DNA of 64,000 nt. Source: Streptomyces sp. NBC_00582. GTDB taxonomy: Bacteria > Actinomycetota > Actinomycetes > Streptomycetales > Streptomycetaceae. The notes beneath the pieces were generated by a model. It was not told where the DNA came from. It was given only the letters and a program-made list of their open reading frames with translations, and ran no database searches. A program made the translations under genes and the position numbers. The stretch is from contig NZ_CP107772.1 in NCBI RefSeq assembly GCF_036345155.1, positions 6,758,001-6,822,000 on the forward strand. The letters run 5' to 3'. This document shows, in pieces, positions 25,411 to 33,843 of this stretch (position 1 is the stretch's first letter; every line of letters starts with the position of its first letter).

Positions 25411-26397
25411 TCACACCGTGGTGTCGGTGCTGATGATCTCGATCTTCGGGAGGTTCGTTGCGTCGTAGAGCCCGGTGAAGTTGAACGTGGGCTTGATGAC
25501 GCCGTAGCCGTCCACGCTCGGCGGCCCTTCGTCAAGCTTCACGGCGGGGAGCGTGATCCGGAACGTCTCGAAGTACGTGCTCGCGATCAGTGGGCCGACG
25601 AACTCCCACACCAGGCTGGTCGCTGCGTCGCTGGTGTGGAGATCGTCCAGGGTGGTCGCGACGTAGTCCGTCTCAAGCGACCCGGTGATCTTCACCAGGT
25701 CGTTCGAGATCGGCTCCTTCTTCAGTGCCGACTGGTTGGCGTAGAAGCGCTCAGTGTCCTGCGGGCGTTCCACCTTGCAGGTGACCTTGCGGATGCCGTC
25801 GAGGGCCGTCTCCGCGCCGAACGTGCCCGTCTTGAGAGCCATCTGCCCGAAGTGGAACGGGCCGGCGTTGACGTAGCTGGCGGCGGCCAGGGTCTGGCTT
25901 TCGTCGCAGTCCTTGCCGTCGAATTCGAAGCTGCCGGTGAGCATCTCGCCGACACCGCAGGAGAACTCGCCCGAGGTGACCTTGCAGCCAACGAACGACT
26001 TGTCGGTCACGGTGCCGGTGGTGAGCGGCACACCTACCTGAATGGACAAGCTCTTGCCCGCCGTGTCCGCGAGGGTGTGCGTCTGCAGATAGGCGGTAGT
26101 CGCGCCCTGTTGGACGGGGGTGACGGTGGTCCCCATCAAGGCCTGGATGAACAGACCCATGCCCTTGTTGGCGATCTCCAGGTCGATCGACCCCGTGGCC
26201 TCCCGCCGGGTGACCACACGGCGGGACGACAGCGCGAGCAGCCGGTTGGCGGCGATGCCGGTGCTGGTGGCTGTCGTCTTCTTGAGGGCCAACGACTCCT
26301 TCGTGAACTCGGGGAAACGCGTGGGCGCGACGAACGTTCCGTACGTCGACTCCGCGGCGAGCCCGATCTGGGCGCCGAGCCCGGATCCGATGCCCAT
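25411..26397 (-). CDS. Major tail tube protein
   Basis: 328 aa. The start GIGSGLGAQIGLAAESTYGTF VAP is typical of actinophage tail tube subunits, and the protein is a regular alternation of beta strands (GSIDLEIANKGMGLFIQALM; TGSFEFDGKDCDE). Start overlaps the stop of the 73-aa gene. Hexamers would stack to form the tail tube around the tape measure. Confidence 0.85.
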   Translation of the reverse strand: MGIGSGLGAQIGLAAESTYGTFVAPTRFPEFTKESLALKKTTATSTGIAANRLLALSSRRVVTRREATGSIDLEIANKGMGLFIQALMGTTVTPVQQGATTAYLQTHTLADTAGKSLSIQVGVPLTTGTVTDKSFVGCKVTSGEFSCGVGEMLTGSFEFDGKDCDESQTLAAASYVNAGPFHFGQMALKTGTFGAETALDGIRKVTCKVERPQDTERFYANQSALKKEPISNDLVKITGSLETDYVATTLDDLHTSDAATSLVWEFVGPLIASTYFETFRITLPAVKLDEGPPSVDGYGVIKPTFNFTGLYDATNLPKIEIISTDTTV

Positions 26398-26618
26398 CAG
26401 TCCTCAGCTCCCTTCGCGGCCTTGGCCGCGGTCTTCTTCAGCGGCGCCGGGGCCGCCTCGTCCTTGGGCTCCTCGACGGCCTCCCACGTGCCGGGCTGGC
26501 ACACGTAGCCATCGAAGCGGCGGTCCGGTACCTCGACGACCTCGTCCGGCTCGACCGTGCGGTTGTCGAGCTCGGGCACGGTCACCGGCTCCGGGCCGAT
26601 GAAGCGCACACGCGCCAT
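26397..26618 (-). CDS. Small connector-region protein
   Basis: 73 aa (VRFIGPEPVTVPELDNRTVE PDEVVEVPDRRFDGY) with a Lys/Ala-rich tail. The pattern of a short beta domain with a V.VP...FDGY motif is seen in head-tail region proteins of siphophages. Related in layout to the N-terminus of the 213-aa protein at 28583-29224. Exact role unknown. Confidence 0.6.
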   Translation of the reverse strand: MARVRFIGPEPVTVPELDNRTVEPDEVVEVPDRRFDGYVCQPGTWEAVEEPKDEAAPAPLKKTAAKAAKGAED

Positions 26619-26631
26619 GACTTCTCCTCCT

Positions 26632-27102
26632 TCAGATCCGGGCTTGGCAGGTCACCGTGAAGGAGAGGGCCACCCGGGCGCCCTGCTCGGTGAAGGACTG
26701 GCGCAGTACGCCGCTGGTGAGGTGCGCCCACAGCACGGTGTTGTTCAGGGTCGGCGCGTCGGGGGTGAGGTCGGACGCGCGCAGGGCGTTCTCGATCTCG
26801 GCGAAGATCTCGAACACCCGGACCCTGACGGCTGCGATGTCGTTGCCGCCGTTCCACACGTCGATGACGCAATGGATTGCGAACTGCTCGTTCCTCGTGC
26901 GGGCGCCGGCGGCGTTGAAGTCCTGCACCAGCTCGACGGCCTGGTCGCCGTCGGGAGACCAGCCCACGGAGATCAGGTCCGCCTGGGAGACGTCGACGAC
27001 TGCCGGTCCGTCGAGGATGAGCAGGCCCTGCTGCAGGGCGGGCCGCGCGCGCAAAATCGCGAGCAGGTTCGCGATCGCGGCGGGGACCTTGGAGTTCGCC
27101 AT
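26632..27102 (-). CDS. Tail terminator-like protein
   Basis: 156 aa, mixed alpha/beta (VPAAIANLLAILRARPALQQ; NEQFAIHCVIDVWNGGNDIA; ALSFTVTCQARI), length and position matching gpU-like tail terminators that cap the tail tube. Directly downstream of the connector gene. Assignment by position and shape, not by a strong motif. Confidence 0.6.
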   Translation of the reverse strand: MANSKVPAAIANLLAILRARPALQQGLLILDGPAVVDVSQADLISVGWSPDGDQAVELVQDFNAAGARTRNEQFAIHCVIDVWNGGNDIAAVRVRVFEIFAEIENALRASDLTPDAPTLNNTVLWAHLTSGVLRQSFTEQGARVALSFTVTCQARI

Positions 27103-27103
27103 C

Positions 27104-27925
27104 TCAGGCCATCCCGGGGGGTAGTTGGTCGGGGCTGAGCAACTGCAGTGCGCGGTTCGGGATCGCGAAGCCGAGGCCCGGGATGGGCTCGGTGACGTCG
27201 AAGTCGCCGGTGCCCAGCTGCGGCCGGCCGCTGCCGTACTGGGTGCGCGCCAGGTGCTGCAGGATCAGCTCGGCCGCCGCGCTGATGTTCTCGGGGACGA
27301 TGCGGCGCCCGGCCTTGTAGGTGGGCCGCAGCGGCCCGTAGAACAGGCCGCCGTCCTTGCGGCGCACGACGCCGTCCTCACCCGCCAGGTCGAGGGTGGA
27401 GACGTCGTAGGAGGTGCCGCCGTCCAGGACCGCGACCACGCTGACCAGTTCGAGAACGGGGATCTTGCGCAGCGCGAGCGCCCGCACCTGGCCGACGCTG
27501 TGGGTCTCGGTGACCGTTCGTACGGCGACCGGCCCGACGAACCACTCCACAGCCCGTGTGGTGGCACCGATCCACCGGCGTACGTTGTCGTCCTGGTCCG
27601 TGGTGTGGGCCAGCTTCAGCTGGGCCTTGGCGTCGGCCAGGGACACGATCCACGTCAGCGTTCCCTCGCGGACGTCGAAGACATCCGGGTAGGCACCGGC
27701 GTTGATGCCGGTGGCCACCCAGCGCACCGTGTGCCGTCCCGGCTGCACGGTCGGGTAGTCGTAGCCGTAGACACCGGTCGACGTCGGCGCCACCGGGTCG
27801 ACGGTCGTCGAGGTGCCATCCGGCAGGCCGATGGTCAGCGCCATCGAGCCAGCGTTCGCCAGCTGCCCGCTGGAGTCCCGCACGGTCGTACCGAGCGGGA
27901 CAACTGCGCCCAGGTCGAAGGGCAT
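27104..27925 (-). CDS. Head-tail connector (gp6-like) with N-terminal beta domain
   Basis: 273 aa. The N-terminal ~90 residues form an Ig-like beta domain (LGTTVRDSSGQLANAGSMAL; VYGYDYPTVQPGRHTVRWVA). The rest has the helical gp6/DnaT-like adaptor pattern (SLADAKAQLKLAHTTDQDDN VRRWIGATTRAVEWFVG; AAAELILQHLARTQYG). It would form the adaptor ring under the portal. Confidence 0.7.
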   Translation of the reverse strand: MPFDLGAVVPLGTTVRDSSGQLANAGSMALTIGLPDGTSTTVDPVAPTSTGVYGYDYPTVQPGRHTVRWVATGINAGAYPDVFDVREGTLTWIVSLADAKAQLKLAHTTDQDDNVRRWIGATTRAVEWFVGPVAVRTVTETHSVGQVRALALRKIPVLELVSVVAVLDGGTSYDVSTLDLAGEDGVVRRKDGGLFYGPLRPTYKAGRRIVPENISAAAELILQHLARTQYGSGRPQLGTGDFDVTEPIPGLGFAIPNRALQLLSPDQLPPGMA

Positions 27926-27926
27926 C

Positions 27927-28574
27927 TCAACCTCCCGTCATCGTCGGTGCGGTCCGGCTCCCCGGGCCTGGCCCGGCGAGCCGCCGGGCGTACGGTCCAG
28001 CCGATCCGGCCCGGGCTGTGTTGAGGCTGGCGAGCTCGGCGAAGTCGTCGCTGCCCGCGTCGCGGTGGGCCTCGTACAGCAGCGAGAGATCCGTGTGCGC
28101 GGCCCAGGCGGGCGAGGCCGCCGTACGCAGCACCGTCCACGTCCCGCCGTCCGGGGAGGCCTCCCAGTACAGGGAGCCGCCGTCCTCACGCAGCCGCAGC
28201 CACGTATGCGCCGCAGGGTCATACACGGGGAAGAGCGCGCCGGGATCGGCGTAGCCCTGCCGCAGGTACAGGCCCATCGCGGACTGCGCCCGGTCGACCA
28301 GGAACCCCGCGTCGGTTCCACCGGTATCGGTGAGGACCAGCAGCGAGCACGCGGCCGTGGCCGCCCCGTTCGCGGCCGGCGGATACACCCGGGCCGCGAC
28401 CTGCGACCACGACAGCGTGTAGACGCTGGCCGTACGGGCGCCCGCGTACCCAGCGGTGCAGGGCACCCGCAGGCGGCCGCCCTGCTCGGTGGGGTCCCCG
28501 TACGACTGCGACCACAGCACCGGGTCCAGGACGCCGTCGTCGAAGTCGTCGCGCAGCATCCCGAAGCCCGGCAT
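27927..28574 (-). CDS. Lectin-like (concanavalin-fold) virion protein
   Basis: 215 aa. DDFDDGVLDPVLWSQSYGDP ... WLRLREDGGSLYWEASPDG has the pattern of beta-sandwich carbohydrate-binding domains, and closely resembles residues 105-260 of the 818-aa tail protein at 17915-20371. Encoded among head-tail genes, so it may decorate the capsid or neck. A glycan-binding role is inferred. Confidence 0.6.
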   Translation of the reverse strand: MPGFGMLRDDFDDGVLDPVLWSQSYGDPTEQGGRLRVPCTAGYAGARTASVYTLSWSQVAARVYPPAANGAATAACSLLVLTDTGGTDAGFLVDRAQSAMGLYLRQGYADPGALFPVYDPAAHTWLRLREDGGSLYWEASPDGGTWTVLRTAASPAWAAHTDLSLLYEAHRDAGSDDFAELASLNTARAGSAGPYARRLAGPGPGSRTAPTMTGG

Positions 28575-28582
28575 GTGGCCCC

Positions 28583-29224
28583 CTACCAGTCGCGGGTCTC
28601 GGGTGCCTCGGCACCGCCACCGCCGCGCGAGAAGTCCGCGGCGACCTCCGGCGGCATGCGGCCCTCCGCGACGTCCCGCGCCCGCGCGGCCTCGAGGACC
28701 GTCTCCCTGTTCTTAGCGATCCCGGCCCGGTTCTGTCCGGCCGCCTCGGCGTCCAGCACGCGCAGCGCCTCCTGCTCTCCGACGGTCTCGAGATAGGCGA
28801 GCACTCCCTTGTTGCTGTGCTCGTCAGGGTTGAACAGCGGCACGGGCGGCTCCTCCGGCTCCTCGTTCTCGAGGTCCGCCGGATCGGCTGGCTCCTGGTC
28901 GTCGTCCTCGGCAGCCGGAACGGGCAGACGTACGGTCACCCGCCACCGCGACCAGGACAGACCGTCGTCCCCGCCGTCCGGTGCCTCGGCTCCTTCGACG
29001 TGGGCGTCGACGACCTCAAGCGTCTGACCGTTCTCGCCGATGACCACCGGAACCCGGTCCTCGGCCGCATACTTGACCGGGCCCTCGCCGCCGTCGTCGG
29101 CGAGGACCGCGCGGTGGCCGTCGGCCCAGGCCGCGGCCTCCTCGACGCTGACCTCGATGACGTCGCCGGGGGACCAGGAGAAGTCCGCGCCGGCGATCGC
29201 CTCGAGCACCTTGATGCGCGCCAT
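28583..29224 (-). CDS. Head-region structural protein
   Basis: 213 aa, acidic. N-terminus (RIKVLEAIAGADFSWSPGDV IEVSVEEAAAWADG) is a short beta domain; the middle is a Glu/Asp/Pro linker and the C-terminus is helical (HSNKGVLAYLETVGEQEALR). It overlaps its neighbour at 29224. Probably a head-tail joining or decoration protein. Confidence 0.55.
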   Translation of the reverse strand: MARIKVLEAIAGADFSWSPGDVIEVSVEEAAAWADGHRAVLADDGGEGPVKYAAEDRVPVVIGENGQTLEVVDAHVEGAEAPDGGDDGLSWSRWRVTVRLPVPAAEDDDQEPADPADLENEEPEEPPVPLFNPDEHSNKGVLAYLETVGEQEALRVLDAEAAGQNRAGIAKNRETVLEAARARDVAEGRMPPEVAADFSRGGGGAEAPETRDW

Positions 29225-29631
29225 CAGTTCCGGACCACCGGGGCGACGCGCGGGTTGGACAGCACGACCTGGGCCGCGTACAGGCCGCCGGTGGACGGCG
29301 ACCCGGTCACCGTGGTGATGACCCGCAGGTAGCGCTTGAGTCCCTTGTAGCCGAGCTCGTACACCGTCTCGTCGGTGCTCGAGGTGACGGCGGGCTCGGT
29401 GCCCTGCAGGTAGGTATCGGCGACGGCCGCCCAGGAGGTGCCGTCGTCGGAGTCCTGCACCTCGAAGGTGTGCGTGCCGTCGGTGACGGTCCCGACGGGG
29501 ATGACGACCAGGGCGTCCTCGAACATCGAAGAGTCCTCGGCCCGGTCGACCGTCGTGCCGTTCGCCGACGCCGTCCGCGCGGCCGGCGTCAGGGAGTTCT
29601 TGACGAGGAGGTTGTTGTACGCGTCCTTCAC
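29224..29631 (-). CDS. Capsid-associated (decoration-like) protein
   Basis: 135 aa, beta-rich. The segment TFEVQDSDDGTSWAAVADTY L, then LGYKGLKRYLRVITTVTG, is a pattern common in proteins encoded directly after the capsid gene in siphophages. Likely virion component; decoration function inferred from position. Confidence 0.6.
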   Translation of the reverse strand: MKDAYNNLLVKNSLTPAARTASANGTTVDRAEDSSMFEDALVVIPVGTVTDGTHTFEVQDSDDGTSWAAVADTYLQGTEPAVTSSTDETVYELGYKGLKRYLRVITTVTGSPSTGGLYAAQVVLSNPRVAPVVRN

Positions 29632-29657
29632 GACGCGCTCCTTTCTGCGGATGCCGA

Positions 29658-29690
29658 CGGGCCCGGGCGCACGACGGCGGCCCGGGCCCG
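29658..29690. terminator. Hairpin after the capsid gene
   Basis: 10-bp GC-only stem CGGGCCCGGG / CCCGGGCCCG with a 13-base loop. Located just after the major capsid gene, it may favour capsid mRNA over distal genes. Confidence 0.6.
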
Positions 29691-29704
29691 GGCGGATGGC
29701 TGGG

Positions 29705-30949
29705 TCAGCTGGCCGCGTGCTGGTACAGGCGGATCGCGGAGGAGTCCTGGATCATGCCGTCCAGACGGGAGAACCCGAGGAACGCGACCTGCAGGTACTC
29801 GGCGTACCGCTCCACCAGGCGCAGCGTCTGCACGGCCTGGACCTGGCGGATGACGTAGCCCGCCTTGAAGTCACCGAACGCGATCGTCTTCGCCGACGCG
29901 GCCGGGGTCGGCATCGAGTTGTCCAGGTTGTACTTGAACCCGTTGATCGTGGCGGGGAAGCCGGGCGCCGGGATCGGCACCCACAGCGGGCGGCCCTGGG
30001 TGTCCTTCAGCTTGCGGATCACCTTCAGGGTGCTGTCGTGCATCAGGTACTCGGCGGTGGACCGGTACGCGCTGTCGACGCTGTGCTCGAGGTCGACCAG
30101 GTCGTCGTAGATGACCGACGTGGTCTGGCCGCTCGCGCCCTGCTTGCCGACCACCGCGGACGTGGTCAGGCCCTCGGGCTGGTCAACGCCGGTGCCGGTC
30201 GTGAACGCGCGGGCGGCGCGGCGGCCGATCCGCTCGCCGAGCTTGCGCGGCACCCACTGCTCGAGGTTGAACGCGCTGTCCTGCAGCAGGCTCATGGACA
30301 GCTTGACCTGCTTCGACGAGAAGATGTACGCCTTCAGCGTCCGGCCGCCCACGCTGAGGTCCTGCTCGCCCGCCGGCTGGTTCTCGCCGAGGAGCTCGCC
30401 CTCGTTGCCGGTGTCGTCGTTGGTCGGCCACTTCAGGTCCGCACCGGTCGACGTCGGGATGACGTCGGCGAGAGCGAGCAGGCCACCGAAGGCCTTCATC
30501 GTCTCGGTCATGATGTTGCGGAACTCGTCCGGGACGGTGAACCCGCCGGCGGTGTCGATGCCCGCGCCCATCGCGCGCAGGTCGACCTCGTGGTCCATCA
30601 TCAGGTTCCGCTGGTCCGGGGTGAGCCGGTCCATGCCGCCCCGCAGGTACAGACCGAACGCCTCGTTGTACCGGCGGGCCTGGTCCTCCGTGTCCGTGCC
30701 GCGGCGGTCGCCAGGCTCGCCGGTCGTGGACACGATCTGGCTGCGGTCGATCTGCTGCAGCTGGGCCATGCGGTTGAGGCGCTCGATGTCGCCAGAGACG
30801 ACGGTCAGCCGCTCCTCCGCCTGGTCCCAGTTCTGCCGCTCCTCGGCGGTCAGGTCGCGGGTCTCGCTCTCGGCTGCGGCCTGGATGTCCTGCATCCGCT
30901 GCCACAGGGTGTTCTGCTCTTCGATGAGCCGCCTGAGCTGCACGCTCAT
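29705..30949 (-). CDS. Major capsid protein (HK97 fold)
   Basis: 414 aa. The N-terminal ~100 residues are a coiled scaffold-like delta domain (SVQLRRLIEEQNTLWQRMQD, EERLTVVSGDIERLNRM). The mature HK97 core follows after GDRRGTDTEDQARRYNEAF, with IMTETMKAFGGLLALADVIP and KAYIFSSKQVKLSMSLLQDS. Presumably cleaved by the adjacent protease. Gene order portal-protease-capsid is the HK97 standard. Confidence 0.93.
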   Translation of the reverse strand: MSVQLRRLIEEQNTLWQRMQDIQAAAESETRDLTAEERQNWDQAEERLTVVSGDIERLNRMAQLQQIDRSQIVSTTGEPGDRRGTDTEDQARRYNEAFGLYLRGGMDRLTPDQRNLMMDHEVDLRAMGAGIDTAGGFTVPDEFRNIMTETMKAFGGLLALADVIPTSTGADLKWPTNDDTGNEGELLGENQPAGEQDLSVGGRTLKAYIFSSKQVKLSMSLLQDSAFNLEQWVPRKLGERIGRRAARAFTTGTGVDQPEGLTTSAVVGKQGASGQTTSVIYDDLVDLEHSVDSAYRSTAEYLMHDSTLKVIRKLKDTQGRPLWVPIPAPGFPATINGFKYNLDNSMPTPAASAKTIAFGDFKAGYVIRQVQAVQTLRLVERYAEYLQVAFLGFSRLDGMIQDSSAIRLYQHAAS

Positions 30950-30971
30950 GCCGGTTTCCTTTCAGGCATGG

Positions 30972-31004
30972 CGAAGGCCCCACACCAGGGGCGTGGGGCC
31001 TTCG
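30972..31004. terminator. Hairpin between protease and capsid genes
   Basis: 12-bp stem CGAAGGCCCCAC / GTGGGGCCTTCG, 9-base loop. Intrinsic terminator or processing site setting the ratio of protease to capsid transcripts. Confidence 0.7.
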
Positions 31005-31016
31005 GGTGAGTACGGG

Positions 31017-32288
31017 TTACGAGCGGGCCCTGGGCAGCCCGTAGCGGGCAGCCAGGCCTTTCATCCGGAGGGCGCGCGCGTCGAGGTCGCCCCGAGTGGT
31101 CTCTGCCGGCTCGGTGGCGGTCGGGGCCGCGGCGGGCTCCGGTGTGCTGCTCTCGCGAGTGGACTCACCCGGCTCGCTCGTCAGCGACTTCAGTTCTGGG
31201 GCCTTGATCCCGGCGTCCTTCAGATGCCGGGCCAGATGCTTGTAGACCGCCTGGCGGTCTTCCTCGGGGATCGTGGTCCCGCCGCGGGCACCGTTGAGGA
31301 CGCCGATCGCCGTGGTGCACGCGACCGTCGAGGCAGTGCCGACGTCGCCGTCCACGCCCACGAAGTGGTGGATGAACCGGTACGACGCCTTCTTGTCGGC
31401 GTCGCCGTCGGGGTCCACCCAGGCGTGCGCCATCCGTAGTGCCGACTCCTCCTGGGGGAGATCGCTGGAGTTCGCGGGCCCGTCCCAGGAGGCGTCCGAA
31501 GTGTCGGTGGAGTGCACCGCCAGAGCCCCCCGCTCCTCGGCGGCCGCCGTCTCCCGGGCGTCCCCTTCGCCTGAGGCCGGTGCGTAACCGGCTGCCGTGG
31601 CCGTGCCGCCGTCGGCGTTCGCGCTGGCGCCGACCAGCTGGAGCAGGTCTCGCAGCTCCGGCCGGAACTTCGCCCGCTCCTCGATCGCCGTGCGGTCGCC
31701 GCGGCTGACGAGGGCCGACGCCACCGACGCGAGCTCTGCCTCGGTCTCCTCGTATGCCGGGAACGTCACCGCGGAGACCTCGATGAGGCGGGCCTCGAGG
31801 ATCCGCCGCACCTCCACCTCGGCGGTTTGCCCGTCGGACGTCTCTACCTTCTCCAGCGTCCAGTCGTCCTTGATGACGTAGAACCCGAAGCTCATGCCGG
31901 TGATGTTCTTGTTGCGGATGTTCGTCTTCAGGTCCGAGACGTACGACAGGCCCTCGTCGAGGGCGGAGTCGACGGCCAGGCCCCGCGCATCCTCGGCCAG
32001 GCTCAGCGTCCCGGCCGAGACCCGCGACACCACGTAGTAGGAGTCGTGGTCGATGAGCATCCGGGCGTCGCCCTCGGCCAGGGTCTTGGTGAACGCGCCC
32101 GGCGCGATCTCCTCGTAGAAGCCCCACCGCAGCGGGTTGCCGATCGCTGTACGGGAGTTGAACACCGCAGCGTAGCCGTTGAACCGCTCGCCGCCCGTCA
32201 CGCCCTCGTCAGCGCGGATTGCGACGTCCGCCGTCGAGAGAGGCAGGCGGCGGCGCTCCTCAGTCGTCGTCCTCGTCAGAGTCCTCAT
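31017..32288 (-). CDS. HK97-type prohead protease with long C-terminal extension
   Basis: 423 aa. Residues about 35-190 form the S78 protease: FNGYAAVFNSRT, catalytic His in MLIDHD (81) and Ser in GMSFGF (133), then ARLIEVSAVTFPAYEE. The remaining ~230 residues are unusual for a protease: an Ala/Glu linker, then a compact region (WDGPANSSDLPQEESALRMA HAWVD... YRFIHHFVGVDG ... VYKHLARHLKDAGIKAPELK) known from other actinophage proteases. Start ATG 32288 overlaps the portal stop. Confidence 0.87.
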   Translation of the reverse strand: MRTLTRTTTEERRRLPLSTADVAIRADEGVTGGERFNGYAAVFNSRTAIGNPLRWGFYEEIAPGAFTKTLAEGDARMLIDHDSYYVVSRVSAGTLSLAEDARGLAVDSALDEGLSYVSDLKTNIRNKNITGMSFGFYVIKDDWTLEKVETSDGQTAEVEVRRILEARLIEVSAVTFPAYEETEAELASVASALVSRGDRTAIEERAKFRPELRDLLQLVGASANADGGTATAAGYAPASGEGDARETAAAEERGALAVHSTDTSDASWDGPANSSDLPQEESALRMAHAWVDPDGDADKKASYRFIHHFVGVDGDVGTASTVACTTAIGVLNGARGGTTIPEEDRQAVYKHLARHLKDAGIKAPELKSLTSEPGESTRESSTPEPAAAPTATEPAETTRGDLDARALRMKGLAARYGLPRARS

Positions 32289-33616
32289 CAGGAACCTTCC
32301 TCGATCTCGTCGGGGGTCTGCAGCAGCCGCTGCGCCTCCGCCATCAGCGCGGCCGCCCGCGCCCTGTTCGATCCCGCACCAGCCGGCTGCTCGCCGTCCG
32401 GGGCGAGCGGGTTGGAGCCCAGCGGCGCCATGTACATCGGCTGCAGATAGGCGTCGCCGCCCTCGCCCGCGGGCAGAGGCGGAAGCTCCTCGAGGGCGCG
32501 CACGTCGTTGGCGCTGAACGCGCCGACGTCCCGCATCGCCCGATAGAACGTCGCCCGCGCCGCCGAGTCGCCCCGCAGCAGCCCGCCCATCTGGTAGCTG
32601 GTGTAGTCCTCGTGGAGCATCAGCTCCTTGGTCACCCGCTGTTCGGTCGGCGTGAGCCAGGTCGGGTTGAGGTCGAACGTCACCCAGCCCTGGGCCTGCT
32701 GCTCCAGCCCCGTACCCCACGACGTGGACTTCTCCGTCGACATGAGCAGGAACGGCGGTACGCCGAACATGCGGCCGATCTCGACGACTTGGAACTGCCG
32801 AGACTCGAGGAACTGCGCGTCCGTGTTCGGCATGGCCACCGGCTTGTACGCGGCGCCGCTGTCCAGCACGGCGATCTCGTGGCTGTTCTGGACGCCGGCC
32901 ATCTTGGCCTGCCAGCGCTCCTTCAGCCGGGCAGCCTGGTCCGGGTCTAGGCGCTGCTCGGTCTGCAGCACGCCGCCGATCATGTTGCCGTTGCCGAACA
33001 GCCGGGCCGCGGACTTCTCGGCGGCCTGCGCGAGTCCGATGCCCTGAATGGCCAGGCGTACAGGCGAGCAGCCGGTGAGCCCGTCGTAGCCCAGCCCGGG
33101 GATGTGCATGATCTCCTTTGACGTCAGGACGTGCGAGACGCCCCAGTCGTCGGTGACGTCGAACAGCTTCCCCGCCGGGTTCGCATCGCTCGGCTTCACC
33201 CGGTCGACCCGCACACGGTCCGAGGACAGCGGCCACAGCTCCTTGACCTGCCCTGATACGGAACGCACCTTCTGGATGTAGGTGTTGCCCCACAGCACCC
33301 GGTACAGGTACGCGAACCGCCACAGCTCCACCGGCGTCAGGTCCGGGTGCGGATTGCGCAGCAGATCCGACCTCACCTTGTCCCGGGTGCCGTCCTTGTA
33401 GGCGTGCAGCGGCAGGGCGGCGGACACACCGGCGATCAGGCTGACCGCCCGGTACACCGGCGATGCCCGGAGCGCCGTCGTCTCCGAAACCGACACCCCG
33501 GCATCCGACTGCGCGCCGCCCAGGAACTGGGCCAGTGCCTCGGAGGTAAGCGGCTGCGCCGGGCTCTCCAGGCCCCGCTGCGCCCGCCCGCCGAACAGGC
33601 CGAACAGACCACTCAC
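32288..33616 (-). CDS. Portal protein (HK97 type)
   Basis: 442 aa, dodecameric ring through which DNA enters. Typical pattern: ALRASPVYRAVSLIAGVSAA LPLHAYKDG, then WGNTYIQKVRSVSGQVKELW PLSSDRVRV, and the C-terminal IGRMFGVPPFLLM. GTG start overlaps the stop of the small membrane gene. Good length for the family. Confidence 0.93.
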   Translation of the reverse strand: MSGLFGLFGGRAQRGLESPAQPLTSEALAQFLGGAQSDAGVSVSETTALRASPVYRAVSLIAGVSAALPLHAYKDGTRDKVRSDLLRNPHPDLTPVELWRFAYLYRVLWGNTYIQKVRSVSGQVKELWPLSSDRVRVDRVKPSDANPAGKLFDVTDDWGVSHVLTSKEIMHIPGLGYDGLTGCSPVRLAIQGIGLAQAAEKSAARLFGNGNMIGGVLQTEQRLDPDQAARLKERWQAKMAGVQNSHEIAVLDSGAAYKPVAMPNTDAQFLESRQFQVVEIGRMFGVPPFLLMSTEKSTSWGTGLEQQAQGWVTFDLNPTWLTPTEQRVTKELMLHEDYTSYQMGGLLRGDSAARATFYRAMRDVGAFSANDVRALEELPPLPAGEGGDAYLQPMYMAPLGSNPLAPDGEQPAGAGSNRARAAALMAEAQRLLQTPDEIEEGS

Positions 33617-33843
33617 GGCTGCTCACCCCCCGCCTGCGCCCCGTCCTGCCCGCCCGCAGCACGCCGGTCGGCCATGGCCCGCTCGCACGCCAGAACCCCC
33701 AGCACGCCCCCGAGCATCACCGCCGCCGGCACACTCCACAGCGACAGTCCCACCACCACGACGAGGACGAACACCACCTCGAGGACCAGCAGCCCCCGGC
33801 CCTCCCGCCGGGCCTCCGGCTCCTCCGGCTCCTTCGTCACCAT
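33613..33843 (-). CDS. Small membrane protein between terminase and portal
   Basis: 76 aa: acidic N-tail (VTKEPEEPEARREG) and one or two membrane segments (LLVLEVVFVLVVVVGLSLWS, VMLGGVLGVLACERA). It overlaps both neighbours, so it is part of the head operon. Function unknown. Confidence 0.6.
   Translation of the reverse strand: MVTKEPEEPEARREGRGLLVLEVVFVLVVVVGLSLWSVPAAVMLGGVLGVLACERAMADRRAAGGQDGAQAGGEQP

Noticed and set aside
31017..33662. 881-codon single protein covering portal and protease
   Set aside because: The 5' part is an out-of-frame shadow of the portal gene; the real protease starts at ATG 32288, overlapping the portal stop.
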